DNA of 64,000 nucleotides, from assembly GCF_022513635.1 (NCBI RefSeq), contig NZ_JAKWBL010000001.1, forward strand, positions 1,736,001-1,800,000, given 5' to 3'. Source of the DNA: Paraniabella ginsengisoli. Lineage in GTDB: Bacteria > Bacteroidota > Bacteroidia > Chitinophagales > Chitinophagaceae. The position numbers were made by a program, and so were the translations under genes. Shown here piece after piece: positions 1 to 10,512 of the stretch. How positions within the stretch are numbered: the stretch's first letter is position 1; each line of letters begins with the position of its first letter. The notes under the pieces were generated by a model that saw nothing but the letters and a program-made list of their open reading frames with translations, was not told the DNA's origin and did not search any database.

Positions 1-626
1 TGTGGATTGGCCCTTCGGCTTACAATGGATATAGTCCCGTTTTGGCTAATCCGATTGGAGCAACTGAGTGGGCGCTGTGGCGTGAATACCGGAATTTTGG
101 CGGAGGATATGTTACTGATTGGGGCGCGCACATGTTCGACATTGTGCAGTGGGCATTAGATAAAGATCATTCAGGACCTGTTCGCTTTGTTCCGCCGTCT
201 ACACCTGCAACAACGGGTTGCTATTTTGAGTATGATAATGGAATAAAAGTTACGCATACTAAATGGGGTGAAGGGAATGCAATTCAATTTATCGGCGATG
301 AAGGAACCCTGGAAGTGAGCCGAAGCTTTTTAAGGTCGAAACCTGAAAATATAGTCAATCTTGATATTAAGGCAACTGATAAACACGTATATAAAAGTGA
401 TGATCATTATCAGGATTGGATTGATGCAGTAAAGAAACGTAGCAAGCCTATTTGTGATGTAGAAATCGGACATCGAACCGCAAGTGTGTGTAATGCCATG
501 AACATTGCTTATTTGTTGCAACGCCCGCTTAACTGGAATCCCAGAAGAGAAACATTTAATGATGATGACGCCGATAAGTTGCGTTCAAGAATCTATCGCG
601 GAAATTGGGATTTTACTAAGTTTTAA
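1..626 (+). CDS. Gfo/Idh/MocA-type oxidoreductase, C-terminal part
   Basis: The reading frame is open from the window edge, so the N-terminal Rossmann NAD-binding half is missing. The visible part has the aromatic-rich stretch and the GGGYVTDWGAHMFDIVQWAL block typical of the C-terminal domain of the Gfo/Idh/MocA family. These NAD(P)-dependent enzymes oxidise or reduce sugars and inositols; Bacteroidota encode many, often exported ones. The tail ends in a Trp- and Arg-rich stretch after LNWNPRRETF, common in the family. The substrate cannot be told from this fragment. No frameshift is seen in it. Confidence 0.85.
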   Translation, partial: WIGPSAYNGYSPVLANPIGATEWALWREYRNFGGGYVTDWGAHMFDIVQWALDKDHSGPVRFVPPSTPATTGCYFEYDNGIKVTHTKWGEGNAIQFIGDEGTLEVSRSFLRSKPENIVNLDIKATDKHVYKSDDHYQDWIDAVKKRSKPICDVEIGHRTASVCNAMNIAYLLQRPLNWNPRRETFNDDDADKLRSRIYRGNWDFTKF

Positions 627-630
627 TAAT

Positions 631-809
631 GAACTTGTTTAAACTTTTTGAATAAAACACATAGATACATAGCATTTGCTTCGTTTTAGGATATATAACA
701 TCCGCCGAAGGCGGAACATAGCCTCCGGCAAATAACGATTATGTGTATTTATGTCTCCTGTTTATCGTAAGATCTATGTTACTATGTGGTGAAAAATAAG
801 TTTAAACAA
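631..809 (+). repeat. Dispersed inverted-repeat element, family A, copy 1
   Basis: This intergenic block starts with GAACTTGTTTAAAC and ends with AAGTTTAAACAA, so its ends are inverted repeats (about 35 nt each, imperfect, including CACATAG/CTATGTG). It has a central GC-rich hairpin, TCCGCC-GAA-GGCGGA, at 701-715. A second copy lies in opposite orientation at 10865-11034. It has no coding capacity and resembles a MITE or a large palindromic intergenic repeat. The rest of the gap before trpS (810-912) shows only a weak promoter-like box. Confidence 0.75.
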
Positions 810-912
810 CTCCAATAACAGTTTCTTTCAACCATGATTTTTGAGGAAGGCATTAAAAAAGCTTCCTGCATAGAAACATAAATTCTCAAATTACCTTTTA
901 TCTTCGCGCTCT

Positions 913-1916
913 ATGAGCAACGAAAAAGAAATTGTGGTAAGTGGCGTGCGTCCTACCGGTAATTTGCATTTGGGTAATTATTTTGGTGCTTTGCGCAATT
1001 ACGTAAAAATGCAGGATGAATATAATTGCTATTTTTTATAGCTAATCTTCATTCGCTTACAACCCACCCTGATACAAAAGAACTTAAAGAAAATGTACTG
1101 CATGTTGTTTCAGAATATCTGGCATGTGGTTTAGATCCAAATAAAGTGATCTTATATTGCCAAAGCGATTTACCCCAAACTGCAGAACTCTATTTGTTTC
1201 TTAATATGATGGCATATAAAGGTGAGTTGGAAAAAACAACAACCTTTAAAGATAAAGTACGTTTACAACCAGAGAATGTAAATGCCGGATTGCTGACATA
1301 CCCTGTTTTAATGGCAGCTGATATATTGATACATCGCGCCAAGTTGGTTCCTGTCGGTAAAGATCAGGAGCAACATCTTGAAATGACACGCACATTTGCC
1401 AATCGTTTCAACCATAGGTATGGCGATGTTTTTCCAGAAGCGAAAGCTTTTAATTTTGGAGCACAATTATTAAAAGTTCCCAGTCTTGACGGTGCTGGAA
1501 AAATGAGTAAAAGCGAAAATCAGTACGCTACTATTTATTTATCGGATGATGATGAATTGATCCGTAAAAAAATAATGAAAGCCAAAACCGACGCAGGTCC
1601 TACAGAATCGAACAGTGCTAAACCTGATTACATTGAAAATGTTTTCGACTTGATGAAATTGGTAAGCCAACAAGATGTGATCGAAAAATTTGAAGCAGAT
1701 TACAACAACTGTAATATCAGATACGGTGATATGAAGAAGCAACTCGCTGAAGATATGGTGAAATATATTGCTCCCATACGACAAAGAGCCAGCGACATTC
1801 GCGCAAATACAGCAGATCTTAATATTATTTTAAAAGTAGGCGCTCAAAAAGCGGCCGAAAGTGCAGATAGAACAATTAGTGAAGTGCGTAAAGCGATGGG
1901 CTTAAAATATTTTTAG
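913..1916 (+). CDS. trpS: Tryptophanyl-tRNA synthetase (one frameshift)
   Basis: Charges tRNA-Trp with tryptophan in the cytosol. The ATG at 913 gives [23 protein letters not shown], whose HLGN (about residues 19-22) is the class I HIGH-type motif; KMSKS appears near residue 196. The frame breaks in the T6 run at 1032-1037: adding one T turns CYFL-stop into [11 protein letters not shown] and gives 334 residues, the normal family length. A TATCTTCG sequence at 899-906 lies 6 nt before the ATG and may be the -7 box of a very short leader. The break is probably a consensus error, because the rest is fully conserved. Confidence 0.95.
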
Positions 1917-2000
1917 AACATTAAGAAAAGAGTTACTATTTTCAAGCTTTAAACATCTTGCTTATAAGTCAAGGCTTATAGCATTAAGCACACTTGCACA

Positions 2001-2638
2001 ATGGCGAAGTCAAAATTGAAACCCAAACATATTGCTATAGCCGGAAACATCGGCGCCGGAAAAACTACATTGACTCAAATGTTGGCAAAGCATTATAAAT
2101 GGATCCCCAATTTTGAAGATGTTGATCACAATCCTTATTTAATGGACTTTTACGAGGACATGCCTCGTTGGAGTTTTAATCTTCAGGTTTACTTTTTACA
2201 CGCCGTTTAAAACAGTTGCTTGATATTCAAAATGGAACTGAAACGATTATTCAAGACCGTACCATTTATGAAGATGCCAATATTTTTGCACCCAATCTGC
2301 ACGAAATGGGCTTGATGAGCAAACGTGATTTTGATAATTATTTTGAGTTCTTTCAAACACTTAAAAAAATGGTTAAGCCACCAGATTTGCTTATTTATCT
2401 AAATGCTTCTGTGCCTACTCTAGTAGGACAAATACAAAAACGAGGAAGGGAATACGAAGAAAATATTCGCCTCGATTATTTAAAACGCCTGAACGAATTT
2501 TACAATAAATGGATCGGCGCTTATAAAGAAGGTCCGTTATTAGTAATCGATGTAGACAAGAATAAGTTTGGTGAGAATGAAGAACATCTTGGAGAAATCA
2601 TTGCTAAAATAGATTCCACACTTTACGGATTATTTTAG
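2001..2638 (+). CDS. Deoxynucleoside (deoxyadenosine/deoxyguanosine) kinase (one frameshift)
   Basis: Phosphorylates deoxynucleosides in nucleotide salvage. The P-loop GNIGAGKTT is at residues 15-23, the family's E/D-rich 'FEDVDHNPYL' substrate region follows, and DRTIYEDA (the DR(S/T) motif) lies near residue 84; a lid-like KRGREYEENI stretch comes later. One base is missing around 2196-2203, after QVYFL, where the protein otherwise continues RRLKQLLDIQ. With it restored the protein is about 212 residues, normal for the bacterial dAK/dGK family. Which deoxynucleoside is preferred cannot be decided here. Confidence 0.92.
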
Positions 2639-2872
2639 GGGTTGTCAGCATCAAAGCTACTATCAGCTATTAACTAACCCTCTGCCAGGTGACGGATCCA
2701 AGCGTCGCTTTTCGCTTCTATCGGGTAATCCACCATTTTATTATATATCCTGGCTGCTCGTTAATATTGCAAATTGCATTTTACCATCTCTTTTATATTT
2801 TACAATTAATTTGGTGTCAGGTACTATTGTAAGTGTTAAGTTTGCAGCATAATATCAAATCAGACATCTTAA

Positions 2873-4161
2873 ATGAAATACCTGCCATTAAATCCTAAAT
2901 TGTTCATTAACAACCGGGATCGTTTTGTAAAGAAAATGCAGAAAAATTCCATCGCTATTTTTGTTGCGAATGATGAAATACCTCACAATGCCGATGCATT
3001 ATATAAATATAAACCCAGCAGTTCACTTTTCTGGTTAACGGGCATTCGCCAGGAAGAATCTATGCTGATTCTTTTTCCAGACAATCCCGATCCAAAATAT
3101 CGCGAAGTGCTGGTATTAGTTCGTCCAAACGAAGTAAAAGAAAAATGGGATGGTAAACGGTTAAAAGCATCCGAAGCCACAGCTATCAACGGTATTAAAA
3201 CAATAGTTTGTTAGACGCTTTGCCTGCATTGTTTCAGGCATGGATGCATGCTGCGGAAAATGTTTATCTTGATTCTAACGAACACGATCGTAAGGGTTCG
3301 TGGCTGGAAACCGCACAGACACGTTACATAAAACATATTCAGGAACGCTACCCGTTACACCATTGTTTACGGGCTGCGCCCATTTTGCATGAATTACGCG
3401 CTGTAAAAACACCTTATGAAGTTGAAGTGGTGCAGAAGGCAATTGATATTACTGAAAATGCTTTTCGCAGGTTGCTGCAGTTTATTAAACCCGGTGTTTG
3501 GGAACATGAAATTGAAGCAGAAATTGCCCATTCGTTTTTAAGCCAGCGCGCTACAGGCGAGGGCTACAACAGCATTATTGCCAGCGGCGATAACGCACGT
3601 GTGCTGCATTATATTTTCAATAACAACCAATGTAAGGATGGTGAATTAATACTAATGGACTTTGGCGCTGAGTACGGTGGTTATAATGCCGATCTTACGC
3701 GCACCGTTCCGGTAAATGGTAAATTTACAAAGCGACAAAAAGAAGTTTACAACGCCTGTTTGCACGTGCATCGGTATGCTGCAAGCATTTTAAAGCCGGG
3801 GATAACTATTGCCGATTATCATGAAAAAGTAGGCGACGAGCTGACAAAGCAATATATAAAAATAGGATTGCTTACAAAAGCTGATATAAAAAATGAAGAC
3901 CCTCAAAACAGGGCATACAGAAAATATACTTATCATGGCATTTCGCATCATTTAGGTGTAGATGTGCATGATTTAGGTCCTTTTCGCACGCCTTTAAAAG
4001 CCGGCATGTTATTAACGATTGAACCCGGAATTTATATTGAAGAAGAAAACATGGGCATCCGCATTGAAAATAATTTCTGGCTTACAAAAAACGGTAACAT
4101 CGATTTAATGAAAAATATTCCGATCGAAGCAGATGATATTGAGAGATTAATGAAGCGGTGA
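2873..4161 (+). CDS. pepP: Xaa-Pro aminopeptidase, M24B family (one frameshift)
   Basis: Cytosolic metallopeptidase that removes N-terminal residues preceding proline. An N-terminal aminopeptidase-P domain (about residues 1-130) is followed by the pita-bread M24 domain. Metal ligands are visible in MDFGAEYGGYNADLTR (two Asp), GISHHLGVDVHD (His), TIEPGIY (Glu) and GIRIENNF (Glu). The frame breaks near 3205: one missing G (TTTG for TTTGG) turns IVWLDALPALF into a stop. The repaired length is 429 residues, normal. A TAAGTTTG box at 2837-2844 is a plausible -7 element. The 234-nt gap before it (2639-2872) holds only low-complexity sequence related to the dispersed repeats. Confidence 0.95.
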
Positions 4162-4190
4162 ATAGTGAATGGTTAATAGGCAATTATGCT

Positions 4191-4217
4191 ATTGACCATT
4201 GACCATTGACCATTGAC
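4191..4217. repeat. Short tandem repeat, 7-nt unit ATTGACC
   Basis: Almost four perfect copies of ATTGACC lie head to tail just before pssA. Similar ATTCACC/ATTGACT-type low-complexity sequence recurs at 61044-61107. Such short tandem stretches are common between genes in this lineage and have no known role. Confidence 0.8.
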
Positions 4218-4226
4218 TTATTCAAC

Positions 4227-4971
4227 ATGAAACAAATCCCCAATCTTTTTACTTTACTAAACCTTGTGTTTGGCTGCATCGCCATCATTTATATTTTTAA
4301 AGATGATGGATTGCTGTTTACAAGCGAACCTGGTTTGTTTTCGATGGGATTGATGATCGCCGGTGTCTATATTTTTTAGCAGCTGTTGTTGATTTTTTAG
4401 ATGGATTTGTAGCAAGATTATTCAACGCAACTTCCGAAATGGGCGCGCAGCTTGACTCTTTGGCCGATGCAGTCACTTTTGGTGTAGCGCCGGGAATGAT
4501 CATGTATCGTTTATTACAATTAGCGCTTACAAAAAATAGTATGCCGGTTGAAAATATCTGGTATTTGCTTCCTGCAATTTTATTGCCTTGTTGCGCGGTT
4601 TGGAGGCTGGCAAAATTTAATCTCGATAAAGAACAAATATTTTATTTCAAAGGAGTACCAACACCGGCCGCTGGTTTAGCAATAGCGTCTTTGCCGTTTG
4701 TTTTAAATAATAATACCGGAAATGTAGAGCAGTGGCTGCATAATCCTTACGTTCTGTATGGAATAATAGCTGTTGTTTCTTTTTTAATGGTCTCCAACAT
4801 TCCGTTAATTAGTTTGAAGTTCAAAAATTTCAGTGTAAAAAGCAATACAGATAAATTCATATTATTACTAATCGCTATTTTGTCCATTATTTTTTAAAAT
4901 GGTTAGCCGTTCCGGTAATATTTGTGGCTTATGTTCTCGTATCTTTGATGTTTAAGCCGAATAAAGTTTAA
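4227..4971 (+). CDS. pssA: CDP-diacylglycerol-serine O-phosphatidyltransferase (two frameshifts)
   Basis: Inner-membrane enzyme making phosphatidylserine from CDP-diacylglycerol and serine, the precursor of phosphatidylethanolamine. The CDP-alcohol phosphotransferase signature is complete: DG-x2-AR-x8-G-x3-D-x3-D, starting in DFLDGFVAR. Several hydrophobic membrane segments follow. Two T runs have lost one base each: at 4372-4377 (VYIFLAAVVDF restored) and near 4893 (SIIFLKWLAVPVIF restored), after which the frame runs to TAA at 4969-4971, 2 nt before purS. The repaired length is about 248 residues. The start at 4227 is the first ATG after the tandem repeat. Confidence 0.93.
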
Positions 4972-4973
4972 TT

Positions 4974-5219
4974 ATGTCTTATACAGTTCAGGTAGTTATA
5001 ATGCCTTTAAAAGAGTTATTAGATCCGCAGGGAAAAGCCGTAAAAGGTGGATTAGAAAATCTGGGATTAAAGAATGTTTCAGATGTTCGCGTAGGCAAAA
5101 ATATCACGTTGCAGGTTGATGCGGAAAATGCCGAAGCAGCCAAAGCGGTAGGAGAAGAGGCAGCCAAAAAATTACTGGCTAATGCTGTAATGGAATATTT
5201 TGAAGTAACTGTATTGTAG
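4974..5219 (+). CDS. purS: Phosphoribosylformylglycinamidine synthase subunit PurS
   Basis: Small subunit of the three-part FGAM synthase (PurS-PurQ-PurL) in purine synthesis. The 81-residue protein starts MSYTVQVVIMPLKELLDPQGKAV and contains GLKNVSDVRVGKNITL, the ferredoxin-like fold signature of PurS, and ends YFEVTVL. It follows pssA by 2 nt, so the two may be cotranscribed, although they are not functionally linked. PurQ and PurL are not in the window. The gene is intact. Confidence 0.93.
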   Translation: MSYTVQVVIMPLKELLDPQGKAVKGGLENLGLKNVSDVRVGKNITLQVDAENAEAAKAVGEEAAKKLLANAVMEYFEVTVL

Positions 5220-5229
5220 ATTTTTTATT

Positions 5230-5298
5230 GACCCGGCTGTAGAATATATGGCATCGGTCTTGCGTCGCACTCTTGTGCTGTAGAACGTAGCTCAACAA
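5230..5298 (+). repeat. Dispersed intergenic repeat, family B, copy 1
   Basis: Contains the core TTGCGTCGCACTCTTGTGC followed by AGCTCAAC, preceded by CCCGGCTGTAGAATATATGGCATC. Similar blocks occur at 6134-6195 (reverse), 10315-10390, 24470-24535 (reverse), 37222-37255 (reverse) and 45812-45894. No coding capacity. Confidence 0.7.
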
Positions 5299-5407
5299 TG
5301 TACGATATTAGATGTACGATGCACGTCTCAAAAAGTAAACGTATATCGTCAACCGTACATCATACACGGCTGTCATCTAACAACTGTCAACTCTCAACTT
5401 CTTCTCC

Positions 5408-6069
5408 ATGCTCTATCTCGTTCCCACACCTATTGGTAATTTAAAAGATATTACATTAAGGGCTTTGGAAGTGCTTAAAGAAGTTGATGTTATTTTGGCG
5501 GAAGACACGCGCACTACATCGCATTTACTCAATCACTATCAGATATCCAAACCACTTTCTCCGTATCATCAGCACAACGAACATAAAATTGTAGAGCATT
5601 TAGTACAGCAATTATCAGCCGGAAAAACAATGGCATTGGTAACCGACGCGGGAACGCCCGGCATTTCTGATCCTGCATTTTTATTAGTTCGTGCCTGCGT
5701 GCAGAATGATATTGAAGTGCAAAGTCTGCCAGGCGCAACAGCATTTGTGCCTGCACTTGTCAACAGCGGCTTACCCACTAACAGTTTTTGTTTTGAAGGA
5801 TTTCTTCCTCAGAAAAAGGCCGCCACACAATGTTGGAAAAATTAAAGCAAGAAGAACGGACCATGATCTTTTATGAATCGCCTATGCGATTGGTAAAAAC
5901 ATTGAGCGATTTGGCGCAATATTTTGGAGTAGAAAGGCGCTGTAGCGTAAGCCGTGAACTCACCAAAATGTTTGAAGAGAATAAACGTGGCACTTTGCAG
6001 GAAGTAGCTGAATATTTTTCTCAAAAAACAGTAAAGGGCGAAATTGTGATTGTTGTGGAAGGTGCATAA
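5408..6069 (+). CDS. rsmI: 16S rRNA (cytidine(1402)-2'-O)-methyltransferase RsmI (one frameshift)
   Basis: Methylates the ribose of C1402 in 16S rRNA. It starts MLYLVPTPIGNLKDITLRAL, has AEDTRTTSHLL and the strongly conserved VTDAGTPGISDPAF and LPGATAFVPAL blocks of the TP-methylase (tetrapyrrole methylase-like) fold, then FYESPMRL and VSRELTKMFEE. One G is missing near 5819, so EGFLPQKKGRHTMLEKL is broken after QKK. The repaired protein is 220 residues, at the short end of the family but complete through the VVEGA end. ATG 5408 fits the family start exactly. Confidence 0.95.
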
Positions 6070-6133
6070 TATTGTGTTATCGACTCCGAAGGAGTCAAAT
6101 GTAAATAGCCGAATGCGAAGCTTCCGGTGTTTG

Positions 6134-6195
6134 CGAAGAATATATAGGTTGAGCTAAGTGCAAAAGTACAAGAGTGCGACGCAACAAAGATGACA
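6134..6195 (-). repeat. Dispersed intergenic repeat, family B, copy 2
   Basis: On the minus strand this reads TTGTTGCGTCGCACTCTTGTACTTTTGCAC...AGCTCAACCTATATATTC, the clearest match to copies 1 and 6. It lies between rsmI and the M1 peptidase promoter. Confidence 0.7.
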
Positions 6196-6246
6196 AATGC
6201 ACTATGTTGATAAAATAATAAAGATAAAGTCGCTAATCATGCGGCT

Positions 6247-6279
6247 TTTGTCGTGTTAAAGCACATCCGCTTATATTTG
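6247..6279 (+). promoter_or_regulatory. Bacteroidota-type promoter of the M1 peptidase gene
   Basis: TTTG at 6247-6250 and TATATTTG at 6272-6279 (perfect TANNTTTG) are separated by 21 nt, close to the -33/-7 consensus of the primary sigma factor in this phylum. Transcription would start about 25 nt before the ATG at 6311. Confidence 0.5.
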
Positions 6280-6310
6280 TACTTATCATTTCATGTTTAA
6301 GGATATTATT

Positions 6311-8141
6311 ATGATTAAAAGAATGTTTGCATTTACGGCAGCAGTTTTATTTTCTACTTTATCTTTTTCGCAAAACGGTTACTGGCAACAGCAGGTTAAG
6401 TATGCGATGGATATTGATATGAATGTGGAAACGAATCGCTTTGCCGGAATACAGAAATTAGAATATTGGAACAATTCACCGGATACATTAAAAAAGGTTT
6501 TTTATCATTTATACTGGAATGCTTTTCAACCGGGAAGTATGATGGATAACCGCAGCCGCCGCCAGGGCACTGTCAATATTGGAGGAAGACCCGATTGGGA
6601 TCCGCGTGTAAAAGATCGTATTCAAAATTTGAAGCCAGATGAAATAGGTTATCAAAAGATAAAATCGCTGAAGCTGAATGGCGTTCCGCAAAAGTTTGAA
6701 GAACAGGAAACCATATTAATGGTGCCGCTTACTAAAGCGATATTACCCGGACAAAAAGTGACTTTTGATATGGAATTTGAAGCGCAGGTTCCTTTGCAGA
6801 TCAGGCGTAGCGGGCGCGATAATCCAACGACAAAAGTTCGCTATTCTATGAGCCAATGGTATCCGCGTATTTGTGCTTATGACAAAGAAGGCTGGCATCC
6901 TACACCTTATGTGGGGCGTGAGTTTTACGGGCCTTTTGGAACTTTTGATGTGAATATTAAGATTGACAGTAAGTATATTTTAGGCGGAACTGGTTACCTG
7001 AAAAATGCTAATGAAATAGGGTATGGTTATGAAGCTGCCGGAGTAAAAGTTAACAAACCCAAAACCGAAAAACTTACCTGGAAATTTACCGCAGATAATG
7101 TACACGATTTTATGTGGGCTGCCGATCCGGAGTTTATTCATCAATCTAAAAAAATAATAGACGGCATTACATTGCATCTTTTATATAAGCCGGTAAAGGA
7201 CCGGAAGAATGGGAGAACATTTTAACGCTGGCTGAAAAAGCCTACCCTTTTATGAAGAAGACTTTTGGTGCTTATCCGTATAAACAATATTCATTTATAA
7301 CTGGCGGTGATGGTGGTATGGAATATCCAATGGCGACTTTATTAGCCAGTCCGGGTGCCTGGTTGCATGAATGGTTTCATAGCTGGTATCAGGGTGTGAT
7401 TGCAACTAATGAAAGCATGTATCCGTGGATGGACGAGGGTTTCACAACCTATGCCGAACAAAGAACCGATGCCTGGCTTAAGGGCGATACAGCTTCTTTC
7501 CCCAAAAAGATAGTTATCTTTCTTATTTTGGTTTGGTGCGTAGCGGATTGGAAGAACCTTTAAATACACATGCCGATCATTTCAATACCAATTATGCATA
7601 TAGCGTGGCGAGCTATTCTAAAGGCTCTATTTTTATGGAGCAGTTGGGTTATATAGTAGGGGCGCAGGTGCGCGACAAAGTATTGTTGGAATATGATACG
7701 AAATGGAAGTTCAAACATCCTAACATTAATGATTTGATTCGTTTAAGCGAAAAAGTAAGTGGATTGAAATTGGACTGGTACCAGGAGTTTTGGGTAAATA
7801 GTACCAAAACCATTGATTATGCGATTGACAGCGTATGGGAACAAAATGGTAAAACGAATATCCGTTTACGAAATGAGGACTTGATGCCAATGCCAATTGA
7901 TCTTGTTATAACTACAAAAAATGGTAGTCAGGAACTTCATCATATTCCATTGGATTTAATGTATGGAAGTAAACCCGCCGAAGGCCCGATAAAAAGAACA
8001 GAGCATCCTGCATGGCATTGGACAAGCCCGACTTATACCATTAATACTGATTTAAAATTGTCTGAAATTTCTCAAATTGAAATTGATCCAACAAAAAGAA
8101 TGGCAGATGTTGAGCAAGCCAACAATGTTCGGCTATTTTAA
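6311..8141 (+). CDS. Secreted M1-family metallopeptidase (two frameshifts)
   Basis: Zinc aminopeptidase-like enzyme, exported by a signal peptide (MIKRMFAFTAAVLFSTLSFSQ). The exopeptidase-type GGMEYPMAT block is followed by HEWFH with the third zinc ligand Glu 18 residues later (MDEGFTTYAE), the full HExxH-x18-E signature. Two bases are missing: a C near 7203 (KPVKDPEEWENIL restored) and an A near 7508 (FPKKDSYLSYFGLVRSGLEEP restored). The repaired length is about 610 residues, usual for Bacteroidota M1 proteins. An in-frame ATG at 6293 is an alternative start, but 6311 gives the proper signal peptide. Confidence 0.93.
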
Positions 8142-8275
8142 TTTAATTATATTTCGCTCAACGAAGGCAACGAATACCAAAGTGAACAACGTTAATCAGT
8201 TAAATCAAGCTTTTGGTTTGTACTCGCCCGTATGAAATAAATTTTTTAAAGCACCTTTTTAAAAATTATTGATAT

Positions 8276-8303
8276 AAAAAACCGGGTACAACCCGGCTTT
8301 TTT
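8276..8303. terminator. Bidirectional intrinsic terminator between M1 peptidase and htpG
   Basis: Stem CCGGGT (8282-8287) / ACCCGG (8291-8296) with loop ACA, flanked by an A6 run and a T6 run, so it can work on both strands for the two convergent genes. Confidence 0.85.
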
Positions 8304-8320
8304 ATATCAAATCAGCAATC

Positions 8321-10206
8321 TCAAATCATCTTCACACTTCTTTCCACAAAAGAAGTTAGCTCCGCACCAGTCAACATTCCTTGCGCTAATAAAGCCAGAT
8401 CGAAAGCCTGTTGCGCCAATGCTTTTTGTGCATCGCTATTGCTTTCTGAAAGAATTTTTGTAGCTAAAGGATGATTGGCGTTCACCGCTACTTTGTATTT
8501 ATCGGGCATCGAGCCATAAAAGCTCATGCCGCCACCCATTGCAGCCATATCTTTCATGCGGCGCATAAATTCATCCATTGTAACCGTTACTGGCATTGCA
8601 TCAGCAGAAAGGTTTTCAACGCTCACTTCCATGCCAGGTTTAGTAATGGCTTCTTTAAAAACTGTTTCAAGATTTTTTGTTTGTTCTTCACTTAAAACGC
8701 TATCTATTTTTTCATCTTTATCGATGAGCTTATCAATCACATCAGCGTCTACACGTTTGATCTGCGTTTTCTCCAAATCACGTTCCAGGTGACTCACAAA
8801 GTGATTATCCAGCGGGCCATCCAGCAACAATACATCATAACCCTTTTTCTCAGCTGCGCTGATATAACCGTGTTGTTTATCCGCATTATTCGAATACAGA
8901 TAAATAACATTTCCGTCTTTATCAGTTTGTGCTGCGGCTACTTTTTCGCTGTATTCAGCCAATGTAGAAAACTCTTTCTTAACATTGCCAAGCAACACAA
9001 AATCTTTGGCACGATCGGCAAATTTTGGTTCGCTTACAATGCCATATTTAACAAACACACCAATGTCGTTCCACTTTTCTTCATAGCTTTTTCTATCGGC
9101 TTTAAATAATTCAGATAATTTGTCTGCTACTTTTTTAGTGATGTGTGCATTGATCTTTTTACATTTCCATCGGCTTGTAAAAACGAACGCGACACGTTCA
9201 ACGGAATATCCGGCGAGTCAATAACGCCATGCAACAACATCAAAAATTCAGGAACAATATCTTTTACATCATCTGTAATAAATACCTGGCGACTGAACAG
9301 TTTTATTTTATTGCGCTGTATTTCCACATCATTTTTGATTTTAGGAAAATACAATACACCCGTAAGATTGAAAGGATAATCAACATTTAAATGAATCCAA
9401 AACAAAGGATCTTCGCTAAAAGGATACAACTCTTTATAAAAACTTAAATAATCTTCGTCTTTCAGTTCCGACGGAGCTTTCGTCCAGATAGGTTTTACTG
9501 TATTGATAATATTGGGAACCTCAACTTCTTTATATTTTGGCTTGCCTTCTTCATCTTCTCCGTCAGGTTCGCTTTCTTTTTTAGTTCCAAATTGCACCGG
9601 TACCGGAAGAAATTTGGCATACTTATCTAAAATAGATTGCAGTTTATATTCTTCCAGAAAATCTGTATTCTCATCATTAATATAAAGAATAATATCTGTT
9701 CCACGCTCGCTGCGGCTGCCTTCGCTTAATTCAAATGTTGTACTTCCGTCACAAATCCATTGTGCAGGTTCAGCACCTTGCTGATAACTTAAAGTTTGAA
9801 TTTCAACTTTATTGGCAACCATAAAGGCAGAGTAAAATCCCAGACCAAATTGGCCGATAATTTCATTTGCATCTTTGGCTTCTTTAAACTTTTCCAAAAA
9901 TTCGCTGGCTCCCGAAAAAGCCACCTGGTTAATATATTTTTTGATTTCTTCCGCCGTCATTCCAATCCCGTTATCGGAAATAGTAATGGTTTTGGCTTCT
10001 TTATCTAATTTTATTTGCACTAGTGGATCGCCCAGCTCACCATTGAATTGCCCCAATGAAACGAGGCGTTTGGCTTTTTGAGTAGCATCAACCGCATTGG
10101 AAACCAATTCACGAAGAAAAATTTCATGATCGCTGTATAAAAACTTTTTAATGATGGGAAAGATATTCTCTGTGTGAATCGATATAGTACCTTTTTCCTG
10201 AACCAT
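8321..10206 (-). CDS. htpG: Chaperone HtpG, Hsp90 family (one frameshift)
   Basis: ATP-dependent cytosolic Hsp90 chaperone. The N-terminal ATPase domain shows ELVSNAVDAT, DNGIGMT, IGQFGLGFYSAFMVA and SRSERGTDIIL; the middle domain has YPFSEDPLFWIHLNVDYPFNLTGVLYFP and DIPLNVSRSFLQ; the C-terminal dimerisation part ends FVERSVKMI. An A run (minus strand) near 9139 has lost one base, so QADGNVKKINAHITKKVADKL is split. The repaired length is about 628 residues, normal. It is a single gene facing the M1 gene across the terminator. The many reading frames on the opposite strand are shadows. Confidence 0.96.
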
Positions 10207-10314
10207 ATATATAATAATTTTTTTCTCTTTTTCATCAAATTTGGTACCGTCATTCTTAAAAGGTCAGATTGTCAGATTAGGTGCAGTTTTTTCATTTTTT
10301 GCTGAATATTTTTA

Positions 10315-10390
10315 TTAACCCTGCTGTTGAATAGGTGGCATCTTAGTTGCGTCGCACTTTTTATCGTCCCGATTATATGGCAGCCTGCGT
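10315..10390 (+). repeat. Dispersed intergenic repeat, family B, copy 3
   Basis: CCCTGCTGTTGAATAGGTGGCATC then GTTGCGTCGCAC, followed by TCCCGATTATATGGC. The latter string recurs at about 48333-48348, tying the weaker 48.3-kb block to the same family. Confidence 0.65.
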
Positions 10391-10403
10391 ATTCTACGCC
10401 AAT

Positions 10404-10448
10404 GTCCGAACCAGGATTTATAGGATGATAAGATTAACGGGATTTTTT
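10404..10448 (+). repeat. Dispersed intergenic repeat, family D, copy 1
   Basis: GTCCGAACCAGGATTTATAGG followed by ATGATAAGATTAACGGGATT. Reverse copies lie at 24425-24467 and 28411-28445. It resembles a short interspersed sequence common between genes in Bacteroidota. Confidence 0.6.
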
Positions 10449-10512
10449 GAAACATGAAACATGAAACCCGAAACCTGAAACTTTGAATCACATTCCTTTC
10501 TATCTTAGCGGC

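Larger units (their letters stand above)
10207..10512. other. Intergenic region between divergent htpG and the cupin gene
   Basis: The part next to htpG (10207-10314) is AT-rich and should hold its promoter, but no clear box or heat-shock inverted repeat is visible. The remainder is made of dispersed repeats (family B at 10315-10390 and family D at 10404-10448) and a short tandem stretch of GAAAC-type units (10450-10490). TATCTTAG at 10501-10508 may be a -7 box for the cupin gene, 4 nt before its ATG. Confidence 0.6.

Noticed and set aside
4191..4217. CRISPR-like array
   Set aside because: The unit is only 7 nt with no spacers and no cas genes are nearby.
8471..10081. Open reading frames on the strand opposite htpG
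   Set aside because: They mirror the htpG codons, have no family similarity or start signals, and are shadows of the real gene.
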